Shown here: positions 6,245-13,855 of the stretch, in pieces | Numbering within the stretch: position 1 is the stretch's first letter | Layout of the letters: each line of letters opens with the position of its first letter | Assembly (NCBI GenBank): GCA_021820645.1 | Contig: JAKADJ010000026.1 | Span: 1 to 14,739, forward strand | Length of the DNA: 14,739 bases | Origin: Bacillota bacterium | Lineage (GTDB): Bacteria > Bacillota_E > Sulfobacillia > Sulfobacillales > Sulfobacillaceae | Reading direction: 5' to 3' | The notes under the pieces: model-generated | Told to the model about the DNA's origin: nothing | The model's database searches: none | Seen by the model: only the letters and a program-made list of their open reading frames with translations | Made by a program: the position numbers and the translations under genes

Positions 6245-6721
6245 TTATGAGTGATGGGCCATCTTGACCGATGGCCGATTCACATGACCCGAAAGAAAAT
6301 ATTCCCATAAGATGTATCCGGGTTTTATGGTGGCAGGGGTGAGGTTTTGCATCGCCGGGTGGCCATCGACCCAAATCGCCGCAGCCCCAGCTTGCGATTC
6401 GGCCCCAAATGTCAACGTCCACCCTGGCCCATCGAGCACTCCGTAGTGAGTCGTGGGTTGGCGAAGAGCTGCCGCTACCGACAGCGGTTGCGATACCAAT
6501 GGGCTTCCGTGAGATTGCGGCATACGAGCCGTCAGCTGGCCGTTATTTAAGTTAAGACTTAACTGGCGGACCAACGGCATCTGAGCCAAGGTTTGCGTGG
6601 TTGACGGCGCAGTAGATGTAGGGCGCGTGGTCTTGGGCGCAGCCGAGGACTGGCTGACTGCACCGCACCCGGCAAGGAGTAAACCGCCCAAGACCAGCGT
6701 AGCCAGCCGTTGTTTTTTCAT
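6245..6721 (-). CDS. small lipoprotein of unknown function
   Basis: A 158-aa protein with a lipoprotein signal: MKKQRLATLVLGGLLLAGC, with lipobox LLAGC and the lipidated cysteine at residue 19. It should be exported by Sec, cut by signal peptidase II and anchored on the outer face of the membrane. A Ser/Thr/Pro-rich linker (about 25-45, APKTTRPTSTAPSTTQT) follows, typical for a spacer through the wall. The rest (about 46-158) shows WTLTFGAESQAGAAAIWVDG and GYILWEYFLSGHV, probably a beta-rich domain; I recognise no family. GGAGGAA about 10 nt upstream supports the ATG. It is transcribed away from the DUF2089 operon, from a promoter of its own (6815-6844). Confidence 0.8.
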   Translation of the reverse strand: MKKQRLATLVLGGLLLAGCGAVSQSSAAPKTTRPTSTAPSTTQTLAQMPLVRQLSLNLNNGQLTARMPQSHGSPLVSQPLSVAAALRQPTTHYGVLDGPGWTLTFGAESQAGAAAIWVDGHPAMQNLTPATIKPGYILWEYFLSGHVNRPSVKMAHHS

Positions 6722-6814
6722 TGTCGTAGAGTTCCTCCATCAATGTTCGGCATTCTTCATGCTATGACTCCCTAGGCCCGATTGGAATCCGACTCGATTG
6801 CATCATATCAGAAT

Positions 6815-6844
6815 ATTATACTAAGTCGCCAGCCGTGCCGTTAA
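6815..6844 (-). promoter_or_regulatory. candidate promoter of the lipoprotein gene
   Basis: On the minus strand TTAACG (6839-6844) and a perfect TATAAT (6815-6820) are separated by 18 bp. The start would be about 87 nt before the lipoprotein ATG. The -10 is perfect, while the -35 matches 4 of 6 bases. Confidence 0.5.
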
Positions 6845-6929
6845 TTCCGTAATCATGGCTCTCGTCGAATCCGCGACGCCGGCTCAACCCATCCCATAAT
6901 CCGAATTGGGTTCCACAGCCAACCCTTAA

Positions 6930-6950
6930 AATATTATCAATTATAATATT
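6930..6950. promoter_or_regulatory. AT-only palindrome upstream of the DUF2089 promoter
   Basis: AATATTAT (6930-6937), a 5-base centre CAATT, and ATAATATT (6943-6950) make a perfect 8-bp dyad ending 7 bp upstream of the -35 box. It may be the operator of a regulator (perhaps the DUF2089 protein itself), or simply an AT-rich UP-like region. Confidence 0.4.
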
Positions 6951-6957
6951 CGTATTC

Positions 6958-6986
6958 TTGACGTTATAATTAATGATCTTTAAGAT
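6958..6986 (+). promoter_or_regulatory. promoter of the DUF2089-DUF4097 operon, sigma-A type
   Basis: TTGACG (6958-6963), exactly 17 bp, then TAAGAT (6981-6986), the same -10 as the rRNA promoter in this window. Transcription would start near 6993, so the leader would be only about 14 nt and would begin with the AAGGAGGT ribosome binding site (6994-7001). A competing TATAAT at 6965-6970 has no good -35. Confidence 0.7.
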
Positions 6987-7006
6987 TAAGTCCAAGGAGG
7001 TGTCAT

Positions 7007-7420
7007 ATGGCTAAGATGCTCACGACGTGTCCGAGTTGTCGCCACTCGTTGCAAATCACCGAGCTTGCATGTCCGCACTGTCACATTACCATAACCGGTC
7101 AATTTAATAGCCACCCCACCCTGGAATTAAGCGAAGAACAGCTATCGTTCTTGCGAGTGTTCATCATCAGCAGAGGTAACCTGAAGGAGATCGAACGCAT
7201 TCTAGGCATCTCGTATCCGACGGTGCGGAGTAAGCTCGATCAACTGGTTGAGGCGTTCCAACCCAACCTAGACACCTCGAGCACGACGGCTTCCCCGGCG
7301 TCACCGTCCAGTCGAAGAGACGTGCTGGAACAAATTCGGCGCGGAGAAGTATCTGTGGCAGACGGACTCAAGTTATTGCGGTCCCAAAACCTTACGGTAT
7401 CGGAGGAAACCACACCATGA
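7007..7420 (+). CDS. DUF2089 family zinc-ribbon/HTH protein
   Basis: A 137-aa protein. The N-terminal zinc ribbon has CPSC (Cys8, Cys11) and CPHC (Cys22, Cys25). Next comes the conserved LSEEQLSFLRVFIISRGNLKEIERILGISYPTVRSKLDQL (about 41-80), whose second half looks like a helix-turn-helix. These match DUF2089 proteins, which are thought to be DNA-binding regulators. After a Ser/Thr/Pro linker (90-101) a short helical module follows, RRDVLEQIRRGEVSVADGLKLL (about 103-124), resembling the SHOCT-like end also seen in the next gene's product. AAGGAGGT 5 nt before the ATG gives a strong ribosome binding site. The stop overlaps the start of the DUF4097 gene by 4 bp (ATGA), so the two are co-translated. 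Likely a regulator or adaptor for its partner; that role is inference. Confidence 0.85.
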   Translation: MAKMLTTCPSCRHSLQITELACPHCHITITGQFNSHPTLELSEEQLSFLRVFIISRGNLKEIERILGISYPTVRSKLDQLVEAFQPNLDTSSTTASPASPSSRRDVLEQIRRGEVSVADGLKLLRSQNLTVSEETTP

Positions 7421-8472
7421 TCACGGAAATTGTTCTGAAGTTAAAGAAGGCCAAGGTGACTGTCATTCCGAGCCCCGACGCCGAACCCCATGTCACCGCG
7501 AGCGCCCCCATCGTCCAGGAAACCGTGGACGGTACCTTCACGGTAGAGTCCGATCAGTCTAAGACGATCGAATTGGAGGTACAAGTGCCAGCCAGCGTTA
7601 CCTCATTGGATGCCAATTTGGGTTGGGGCCCTATGACCATCCAGCACCTTGTCACTAAAGCCATTGATGTTAATGTGGGCCTGGGTAACCTTGTCATTGA
7701 AACCTCTACGGGCGGCTTTGATGTCAACGTGGGTAAAGGCAATATTACAATGAAGGACCTCACGGGCTGGTTTGACCTCAATGCGGGTATGGGCAGTGTC
7801 AATTTACACCAAATCCGAGGCGATGCCGATATTAACGACGGACTAGGTAACATCGCTATCGAAGAGTCGCAAGGCACTTTCGAGGTGAGTGCCGGCAAAG
7901 GCGATATTCGTTGTCAGGGACTCAACGGACACTTGGAGGCGAATAGCGGCATGGGCGCTATCCTGGTCCGGGACAGCAAAAAACTTTCGCTGGAAGCCAA
8001 TAGCGGATTCGGCAAGATTGAAGTGTTAGGCGGAACCTTACTAGATGTCGATTGCGAGGCAGGCATTGGCAGCGTCACGGTCGAAGCGGCTTTGTCCGCA
8101 CTCACCGTAGAGGTGAAAAATCGGGGAGATATTCATGTGGCTATTCCGGTAAACCAAGGTGCACGAGTCGAGGCCATTACCGACCAAGGCCGCATCGTGT
8201 CTCAAATGGATCTCGTGGAGGTCAACAATCCGGGCCCTTCTCGGGGCCAGCGCTTAGTGGGTACCGTGGGTGACGGTGCGACGCCGGTGTCGCTGCACAC
8301 ACGTCGTGGCACTGTCACCCTGGGCCATTTTGATGCCACGGTCGACGCACCCAACCCAACGGAGTTTGACGACGTTGATCCACGCCTTGAAATTCTCACC
8401 CAGCTACAAGAGGGAACCCTTACCGTAGACGAAGCCGATGCACTGCTCACGCAATTAGATAACGAGCCCTAA
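7417..8472 (+). CDS. DUF4097-type beta-solenoid protein
   Basis: A 351-aa protein without signal peptide or membrane segment, so probably cytoplasmic or membrane-associated through a partner. Residues about 60-225 consist of repeated turns of about 20 residues, such as VNVGLGNLVIETSTGGF, VNVGKGNITMKDLTGWF and LNAGMGSVNLHQIRGDA, with G-x-G-x-(I/V) steps. This is the DUF4097 pattern and suggests a right-handed beta-helix. The C-terminus (about 322-348, LEILTQLQEGTLTVDEADALLTQL) is the short helical module shared with the upstream DUF2089 protein. Related Bacillus proteins (YvlB/LiaG type) belong to cell-envelope stress operons, but I cannot confirm such a role here. The ATG overlaps the upstream stop. 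The stop is 20 bp from the convergent yitT-like gene, with no visible terminator. Confidence 0.82.
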   Translation: MITEIVLKLKKAKVTVIPSPDAEPHVTASAPIVQETVDGTFTVESDQSKTIELEVQVPASVTSLDANLGWGPMTIQHLVTKAIDVNVGLGNLVIETSTGGFDVNVGKGNITMKDLTGWFDLNAGMGSVNLHQIRGDADINDGLGNIAIEESQGTFEVSAGKGDIRCQGLNGHLEANSGMGAILVRDSKKLSLEANSGFGKIEVLGGTLLDVDCEAGIGSVTVEAALSALTVEVKNRGDIHVAIPVNQGARVEAITDQGRIVSQMDLVEVNNPGPSRGQRLVGTVGDGATPVSLHTRRGTVTLGHFDATVDAPNPTEFDDVDPRLEILTQLQEGTLTVDEADALLTQLDNEP

Positions 8473-8492
8473 CAACCAGCGGAATCGTCTTA

Positions 8493-9341
8493 TTAGCCTT
8501 CCATCGGAGGTTTACGAAATCCTTCGCCGACCACCTCATGCACCGTACCGACCACCACGAAGGCCTCCCGATCGACCTCATAAATGAGGTCTTTGAGGGT
8601 GGTCACCTCGGACCGCGTGACCACCACGTAAAGGATGGGCCGTTGCTCTCCGGTGTATTCCCCGGTCGCCCCCATCCTGGTGACGCCACGGTTCATCGTA
8701 TCTAAGATCTTCTGTGCTACCACATCCGCTTTTGCACTCACAATGGTAAACGCTCGTGCGTAAGAAACGCCCTCTTGAACCACATCGATGGCACGAGACG
8801 AGATAAAAAGCGCAATCAACGAAAACATCGCAAGGGTCGGATTGAAGACAAATCCAAATCCCGCGATGATAAAGAAGTCGATTAACATCATGCCTTGTCC
8901 CATGCTGACCGGCGACCAATGGCTCAAAAATCGCGCCACGACGTCCGTTCCCCCGGTGGTGCCTCGTGACCGAAACACGAGACCAAGGCCCACACCCGAC
9001 AAGACTCCTCCATACACAGCGGCCAAGAGAACATTATGTGTCAACGCATGGAGATGAATCAGAGCCACCGCTAGCGATAACATGAGCGTCCCATAGACTG
9101 TCCGACTGCCAACGCGGCCGCCCCAGAGCTTATGACTTAACCACAAAAGCGGTAAGTTCACCAGCAATAAGGTTACCCACAGCGGAACGTGTGCCACATA
9201 GAACAAGATAATCCCGAGACCCGAAACGCCTCCATCCGAGATGCGGTTCGGCACGTAAAAGCCGTTAATGCCCACGGCCGTAATCACGGTGCCGATGCTG
9301 ATTTGGATATAATCCCATACCACACGGCGTTTTTTAGTCAT
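8493..9341 (-). CDS. YitT family membrane protein with DUF2179 domain
   Basis: A 282-aa protein. The N-terminal part (about 10-190) has five to six hydrophobic segments and the family motif RSRGTTGGTDVVARFL (about 124-139; compare RGASTGGTD in relatives). The C-terminal soluble DUF2179 domain (about 195-282) shows NRGVTRMGATGEYTGEQR and FVVVGTVHEVVGEGF. YitT/DUF2179 proteins are widespread in Firmicutes with no firmly established activity; transport has been suggested. The ATG overlaps the stop of the DUF2993 gene by 4 bp, so it is the last gene of the prfB-DUF2993-yitT string. It converges with the DUF4097 gene with only a 20-bp gap. Confidence 0.9.
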   Translation of the reverse strand: MTKKRRVVWDYIQISIGTVITAVGINGFYVPNRISDGGVSGLGIILFYVAHVPLWVTLLLVNLPLLWLSHKLWGGRVGSRTVYGTLMLSLAVALIHLHALTHNVLLAAVYGGVLSGVGLGLVFRSRGTTGGTDVVARFLSHWSPVSMGQGMMLIDFFIIAGFGFVFNPTLAMFSLIALFISSRAIDVVQEGVSYARAFTIVSAKADVVAQKILDTMNRGVTRMGATGEYTGEQRPILYVVVTRSEVTTLKDLIYEVDREAFVVVGTVHEVVGEGFRKPPMEG

Positions 9342-10003
9342 GGCGTGCCCGCTTTCACCACAATGGCTCCGGGTAGCAACGCGACCGACTGGATTACCAT
9401 GGGCACGGGCAATTTCAAGCTATCGACGCTAAAAATTTGCACGTCGGTAACCACAGGCAAATGTACCCCGTCAATGCTGGTGGGATGGAAAATCAGGGTT
9501 TTTTTGTCTGGCGAGACGACTAAATTGCCTTCAGTATCGAGAGGGATATACACCCCACCGAGCAATACCCGTCCGGTAATGGCAACTCCCGCGCGCGTAA
9601 TGTGCACGGTAGGATTCTGAAACTTACCCTGGTGGGCTAAAAACGTGGCTAATGCCGCTTCGTCCACCGTAATGGTCACGGCCACCTTGCCGACCCGCGT
9701 CACTTTAACATGTTGGGCGAACAATGCACTGGTCGATAATCCCCCATTTTGCCAGTCCAACTGAATGGATTGCAGAGCCACGGGACCCAGCTTTACCTGA
9801 TGCGCACTCACATAAAGATCTTGAAATTTACCTTGGAGTAGATACCAAAAAGGAATCGCCGTAAGCGAGACGGTCGGTTTGGGCCCATGATCAAATGCCG
9901 CGATTTCGGTGGCCACTTGGCCAGATACCCAACGGGGCACGTACCACTGGAGCCCCGCCAGTAACAATACGGCGACCACCAAAACTTTGATGGCACGGCT
10001 CAT
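9338..10003 (-). CDS. DUF2993 (LmeA-like) membrane-anchored protein
   Basis: A 221-aa protein with an N-terminal hydrophobic helix (residues about 5-20, IKVLVVAVLLLAGLQWYV) that acts as signal anchor or uncleaved signal, followed by an extracytoplasmic beta-rich domain. The layout (QVATEI..., IPFWYLLQGKFQDLYVSAHQVKLG, a middle VTITVDEAALATFL, a late DGVHLPVV) resembles DUF2993 proteins. The best-studied relatives are actinobacterial LmeA proteins, which bind phospholipid. Lipid binding here is inference. GAGGA 9 nt before the ATG gives a fair ribosome binding site inside the end of prfB; both ends overlap neighbours by ATGA, so translation is coupled. Confidence 0.75.
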   Translation of the reverse strand: MSRAIKVLVVAVLLLAGLQWYVPRWVSGQVATEIAAFDHGPKPTVSLTAIPFWYLLQGKFQDLYVSAHQVKLGPVALQSIQLDWQNGGLSTSALFAQHVKVTRVGKVAVTITVDEAALATFLAHQGKFQNPTVHITRAGVAITGRVLLGGVYIPLDTEGNLVVSPDKKTLIFHPTSIDGVHLPVVTDVQIFSVDSLKLPVPMVIQSVALLPGAIVVKAGTP

Positions 10004-11131
10004 GAACTGGTGTCCTCAGGGTTAAGCAATCCCTTGGCTTCGTCTTGCAGATAGGCTTCGATAAATCCGTCAATTTCGCCATTCATCACACTTTGGACAT
10101 TGCCGACCTCATACCGAGTCCGATGGTCCCGGACGATGGTATACGGTTGAAACACATACGACCGAATCTGAGATCCCCAGCCGATATCCGATTGAATCCC
10201 ACGGACCTCCGCCATGTGCTGCTCCCACTCCCGTTCCTTCAATTCAGCGAGTTTTCCGCGTAGCATCTTCATCGCGGTTTCGCGATTGGAATGCTGAGAT
10301 CGTTCGGATTGGCAACTCACCACAATACCCGTAGGAACATGGGTAATCCGGATAGCAGATTCCGTTTTGTTAATATGCTGGCCACCGGCCCCTGATGCGC
10401 GATAGGTATCTACCTTTAAATCATCGGAACGAATTTCAATCGTGTCATCCGCTTCCAGGTCTGGAATGACCTCCACCGATGCAAAGGAGGTATGGCGTCG
10501 TCCCGATGCATCAAATGGCGAGATGCGCACCAACCGGTGGACGCCCCGCTCCGGACGCAGAAACCCAAACGCATTATCGCCTCGGATCTCGAGGCTGACA
10601 CTCTTCAGCCCCGCTTCTTCGCCCGGAAGTTGGTCAATGATATCGGTGCGAAATCCTCGTCGTTCAGCCCAGCGTAAATACATGCGCAACAACATTTGCA
10701 CCCAATCTTGCGCCTCTGTGCCCCCGGCTCCTGCATGCAACGTAACAATGGCATCTTCGTGGTCGTAGGGACCCCGTAGAATAAGGGTCAACTCAAATTG
10801 CCGCAAGGCTACCAGCAGCGATTCGGCCTCCGTCAACTGTTGGCGCAGGAGTTGCACGTCGTCTTCCTGGCGTGCCAGGTCCACCAGCTCACACCAATCG
10901 GATACCCCTTCTTGAAGACGAGTAAACTCTTCTAGCGGTCCGGCTACCAATCGCAGTTGCCGGGTTATCCGTTCCGCTCGCTCTGGCTCGCCCCAAAAGT
11001 CCGGCTCTAACATGGCCGCTTCTAAGTTCGTTTTTTCGGTTTCTCGACCGTCGTGGTCAAAGAGACCCCCTGACACGGGCTAATACGGCCTCGATATCTT
11101 CTCGCACTGATACGATATCATCTTGTAGCAA
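10000..11131 (-). CDS. prfB: peptide chain release factor 2, programmed +1 frameshift
   Basis: RF2 reads UAA and UGA stop codons and releases the finished protein from the ribosome. The gene has two frames. A first frame starts at TTG (11131, with AGGCGGGG 6 nt upstream) and encodes 24 residues ending ...LARVRGSL before TGA at 11057-11059. The ribosome must shift +1 to continue with DHDGRETEKTNLE. The joined product is 376 aa. In this numbering the anticodon-like SPF falls at 204-206 and the catalytic GGQ at 249-251, nearly identical to the E. coli positions, which supports both the TTG start and the shift. An in-frame TGA lies upstream of the TTG, so it is the only good start. Reading only the long second frame from GTG 11076 would give a 358-aa product lacking the true N-terminus. 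It follows secA by 48 bp and overlaps the DUF2993 gene by 4 bp. Confidence 0.95.
11056..11071 (-). promoter_or_regulatory. prfB programmed +1 frameshift site
   Basis: On the minus strand the sequence AGG GGG TCT CTT TGA C contains all parts of the RF2 recoding signal: an internal Shine-Dalgarno-like AGGGGG, the slippery CTT codon, the in-frame TGA, and C as the following base. At low RF2 the ribosome pauses on TGA and slips from CTT to TTT, then reads GAC. This autoregulates RF2 amounts. Bacillus prfB has nearly the same string (GGGGGTCNCTTTGAC type). Confidence 0.95.
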
Positions 11132-11179
11132 TGAGTTCCCCGCCTTTGGTGTGTATCAACGAACGAGCGATCCCCAAAT

Positions 11180-13750
11180 CTAATCCTCGACCGTCGAGCC
11201 ATGGCACCGTTTATATTTTTTCCCACTTCCACAAGGACACGGGTCGTTCCGACCAGGCTCGCCCTCTCCCCGCGCATGAGATTTCGCGCTTTGCCCGCCT
11301 TGGATCACTTGGAAAGGACGACCGGCCGGCTGGACTTCATCCCCATGCTGTTCTACCACCGCCGTCGCCACCGGCTGCTGCATCATCGCGATTTCTTCAT
11401 CGGGTGCCGCTTGGAGATGAAAGAGCACGCGAACGACCTCTTCTCGAATCGCCCCTAACATATTTTGATACATCTCGTAGGCCTCTTTTTTATACTCCAC
11501 CAACGGATCCCGCTGTCCATAGGCGCGTAGCCCCACACCTTCTCGCAACGCATCCATGGCATCCAAGTGTTCCATCCACTTGGAGTCCACCACGCGCAAG
11601 AGAATCATGCGTTCTAGTTCGCGCATGGCTTCCGCGCCGAACTCCTCATCCTTGTGTTCGTATATCTCGCGCCCCACTTCAAAGATGGCGGCTTGGAGTT
11701 CTTCCCGACTCTTCCCCAGTAACGAACTTGGATCAATGAGGCCTTTAGGCAAAAAGAATTCTTCGTAACTATCCAGTAGTGTCGCAATGTCCCATTCTTC
11801 TGGATGGAGGTTTTGAGGACAATTCATGGCAATACCATCCTCAATCAGGCCATCGAGCATGTGCAGCACATCTTCCCGAAGATTTTCCTTGGTCAAAATA
11901 TCCCGACGTTGCTTGTAAACCACTTCTCGTTGCAAGTTCATCACGTCGTCATATTGCAGCACTTGCTTTCGGGCATCAAAGTTACGCGCCTCTACCTTTT
12001 TTTGAGCCGATTCAATGGCCCGGCTGAGGACACCGCTTTCAATGGGCTCGTCTTCTTGAACCCCTAGCCGGTCCATGAGACCGGCCAAAGTCGGTGCCGC
12101 GAAGAGGCGCAGGAAATCGTCCTCCAGTGACAGATAAAACCGTGAGGAACCAGGATCACCTTGCCGTCCTGAACGTCCTCGCAACTGGTTATCAATGCGG
12201 CGTGACTCATGCCGTTCGGTCCCAATAATATGGAGCCCCCCCAGGGCGGGAACCCCTTGTTCCAACACAATGTCGGTACCGCGACCCGCCATGTTGGTGG
12301 CAATCGTCACCGACCCGATCCGCCCAGCATGGGATATAATTTCAGCTTCTTGTTCGTGATACTTCGCGTTCAGCACGGTATGCGGAATATCTTCTGCTTT
12401 GAGCATTTCGCTTAGCAACTCAGATTTCTCGATAGACACCGTACCGACGAGGACCGGACGTTTCGCTTCGTAAAGCTCGCGAATTTCTCGTACCACGGCT
12501 CGAAACTTGGCGGCTTCCGTCTTATACACCACATCGGGATAATCTTTTCGAATCATTTCGCGATGAGTGGGTACCACAATGACGTCCAATCCGTAAATCT
12601 TGCGGAATTCTTCTTCCTCGGTCACGGCAGTACCGGTCATGCCGGCCAGTTTTTGGTACATGCGAAAGTAATTCTGAAAGGTAATGGTCGCCAAAGTTTG
12701 CGTCTCGTCTTCAATCTTGACTCCCTCTTTGGCTTCAATAGCCTGGTGAAGACCATCCGAGTACCGGCGACCAAACATCAGTCGTCCGGTAAATTCATCG
12801 ACGATAATTACTTCACCATCTTTGACCACATAGTCCCGATCGCGTTTCATAATAGCCTTAGCCCGCAGGGCTTGGTTGAGATAATGAGATAAATCTAAGT
12901 GCGCATCATCATATAAATTAGGTACCGCCAGCATCCGCTCCACCTTCGCTACGCCAGCTTCGGTAGGCGCCACGGCCTTGAGTTTCTCATCAATGGTATA
13001 GTCAATGCCTTCTTTGAGATTCTTGGTGATACGAGCAAAACTGTAGTACAAATCTGGCGAACGGTCGGCTTGCCCGGAAATAATCAGGGGAGTTCGTGCT
13101 TCGTCCACAAGAATACTGTCGACCTCATCGACGATGGCATAGTGGAGATCACGTTGCACCATCTCATCCATGGTATTTACCATGTTGTCTCGCAAATAGT
13201 CGAATCCAAATTCGTTATTGGTCCCATAGGTAATGTCGGCGGCGTAAGCAGCCCGTCGCGCTTCGGGTTCCATATCATGCTGAATCAACCCCACCGATAG
13301 CCCGAGAAATGAATACAGCTGACCCATCCATTCCGAGTCACGTTTGACCAGATAGTCATTCACACTGACCACATGAACGCCTTTGCCAGCAAGCGCATTC
13401 AGATAAGCCGGCAAGGTCGCTACCAATGTTTTCCCTTCACCGGTTTTCATCTCGGAAATGCGCCCATCATGCAGCACCATGCCCCCAATGAGTTGCACGT
13501 CAAAATGCCGCATTTGCAACACACGACGTGAACCTTCTCTCACGACCGCGAAGGCCTCAATGAGGAGGTCGTCTAACGATTCTCCTTGCCCCAAGCGCTC
13601 CCGAAATTCCACCGTTTTGTTGCGCAGTGCATCATCCGAAAGTGCTTCCATTTTCGGTTCCAACGAATTGATATCTTCCGCGAGTCCGCGATAGCGCCGA
13701 ACCTCTCGATCGCTAAACCGATTGACCCAATTGGACAACATCTTAAGCAT
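11180..13750 (-). CDS. secA: preprotein translocase ATPase SecA
   Basis: Motor ATPase that drives unfolded preproteins through the SecYEG channel; cytoplasmic and membrane-bound. With the ATG at 13750 the product has 856 aa. Visible are the Walker A MKTGEGKT (about 101-108), Walker B/DEAD-like [14 protein letters not shown] (about 207-219), NMAGRGTDI and [13 protein letters not shown] of the second helicase domain, and the C-terminal zinc motif [13 protein letters not shown] (Cys838, Cys840, Cys849, His850) for SecB or ribosome contact. The 13750 ATG is preferred over the ATG at 13786 because the product then starts [12 protein letters not shown] as in other SecAs. A GGGGGAAG lies about 8-10 nt upstream, while the longer form starts inside a hairpin. 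It has its own promoter at 13818-13847 and is followed by prfB, an order common in Firmicutes. Confidence 0.97.
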   Translation of the reverse strand: MLKMLSNWVNRFSDREVRRYRGLAEDINSLEPKMEALSDDALRNKTVEFRERLGQGESLDDLLIEAFAVVREGSRRVLQMRHFDVQLIGGMVLHDGRISEMKTGEGKTLVATLPAYLNALAGKGVHVVSVNDYLVKRDSEWMGQLYSFLGLSVGLIQHDMEPEARRAAYAADITYGTNNEFGFDYLRDNMVNTMDEMVQRDLHYAIVDEVDSILVDEARTPLIISGQADRSPDLYYSFARITKNLKEGIDYTIDEKLKAVAPTEAGVAKVERMLAVPNLYDDAHLDLSHYLNQALRAKAIMKRDRDYVVKDGEVIIVDEFTGRLMFGRRYSDGLHQAIEAKEGVKIEDETQTLATITFQNYFRMYQKLAGMTGTAVTEEEEFRKIYGLDVIVVPTHREMIRKDYPDVVYKTEAAKFRAVVREIRELYEAKRPVLVGTVSIEKSELLSEMLKAEDIPHTVLNAKYHEQEAEIISHAGRIGSVTIATNMAGRGTDIVLEQGVPALGGLHIIGTERHESRRIDNQLRGRSGRQGDPGSSRFYLSLEDDFLRLFAAPTLAGLMDRLGVQEDEPIESGVLSRAIESAQKKVEARNFDARKQVLQYDDVMNLQREVVYKQRRDILTKENLREDVLHMLDGLIEDGIAMNCPQNLHPEEWDIATLLDSYEEFFLPKGLIDPSSLLGKSREELQAAIFEVGREIYEHKDEEFGAEAMRELERMILLRVVDSKWMEHLDAMDALREGVGLRAYGQRDPLVEYKKEAYEMYQNMLGAIREEVVRVLFHLQAAPDEEIAMMQQPVATAVVEQHGDEVQPAGRPFQVIQGGQSAKSHARGEGEPGRNDPCPCGSGKKYKRCHGSTVED

Positions 13751-13773
13751 GCCCTGACTTCCCCCATTCAACG

Positions 13774-13797
13774 TAAAAGGAACCATGAAAGGTTCCT
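13774..13797 (-). terminator. hairpin in the secA leader, terminator or attenuator
   Basis: On the minus strand AGGAACC-TTTCAT-GGTTCCT is a perfect 7-bp stem with a six-base loop, followed by TTTT with the last stem T (13775-13778). It sits downstream of the predicted secA promoter, in the 61-nt leader, about 24 nt before the secA ATG. It could end read-through from the HD-GYP gene, but it would also act on secA transcripts. The short T-run makes strong termination uncertain. Confidence 0.5.
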
Positions 13798-13817
13798 ACG
13801 CCGATCCTCATTATCGC

Positions 13818-13847
13818 ATTGTACCATGAAGGTTAGGGCACGTTCAA
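13818..13847 (-). promoter_or_regulatory. secA promoter, sigma-A type
   Basis: On the minus strand TTGAAC (13842-13847) and TACAAT (13818-13823) are separated by 18 bp. Both hexamers match 4-5 of 6 consensus positions. It lies in the 105-bp gap between the HD-GYP stop and the secA start; transcription would start near 13811. Confidence 0.6.
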
Positions 13848-13855
13848 CCGGCCGG

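Noticed and set aside
6011..6250. 79-aa plus-strand and 65-aa minus-strand ORFs in the gap before the lipoprotein gene
   Set aside because: Both are Arg/Pro-rich without domain or ribosome binding site. The third minus-strand frame (reported as possible pseudogene) reads more protein-like.
7620..8110. Nucleotide repeats in the DUF4097 gene as possible tandem DNA repeats
   Set aside because: The repetition is at protein level (beta-solenoid turns) with diverged codons, so it is a protein fold feature rather than a DNA repeat element.
11080..11277. 65-aa minus-strand ORF overlapping the secA end and prfB start
   Set aside because: It is in a different frame from both real genes and ends before the frameshift site. 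The prfB first frame from TTG 11131 explains this region.
11131..11739. 202-aa plus-strand ORF opposite the secA 3' end
   Set aside because: It is rich in Arg, Pro, Ser and His with no domain, lies fully antisense to the clear secA and prfB coding regions, and has no ribosome binding site. A shadow frame.
13751..13786. secA start at ATG 13786
   Set aside because: That ATG lies in a hairpin without ribosome binding site, and the 12 extra residues are not SecA-like. ATG 13750 gives the usual start.
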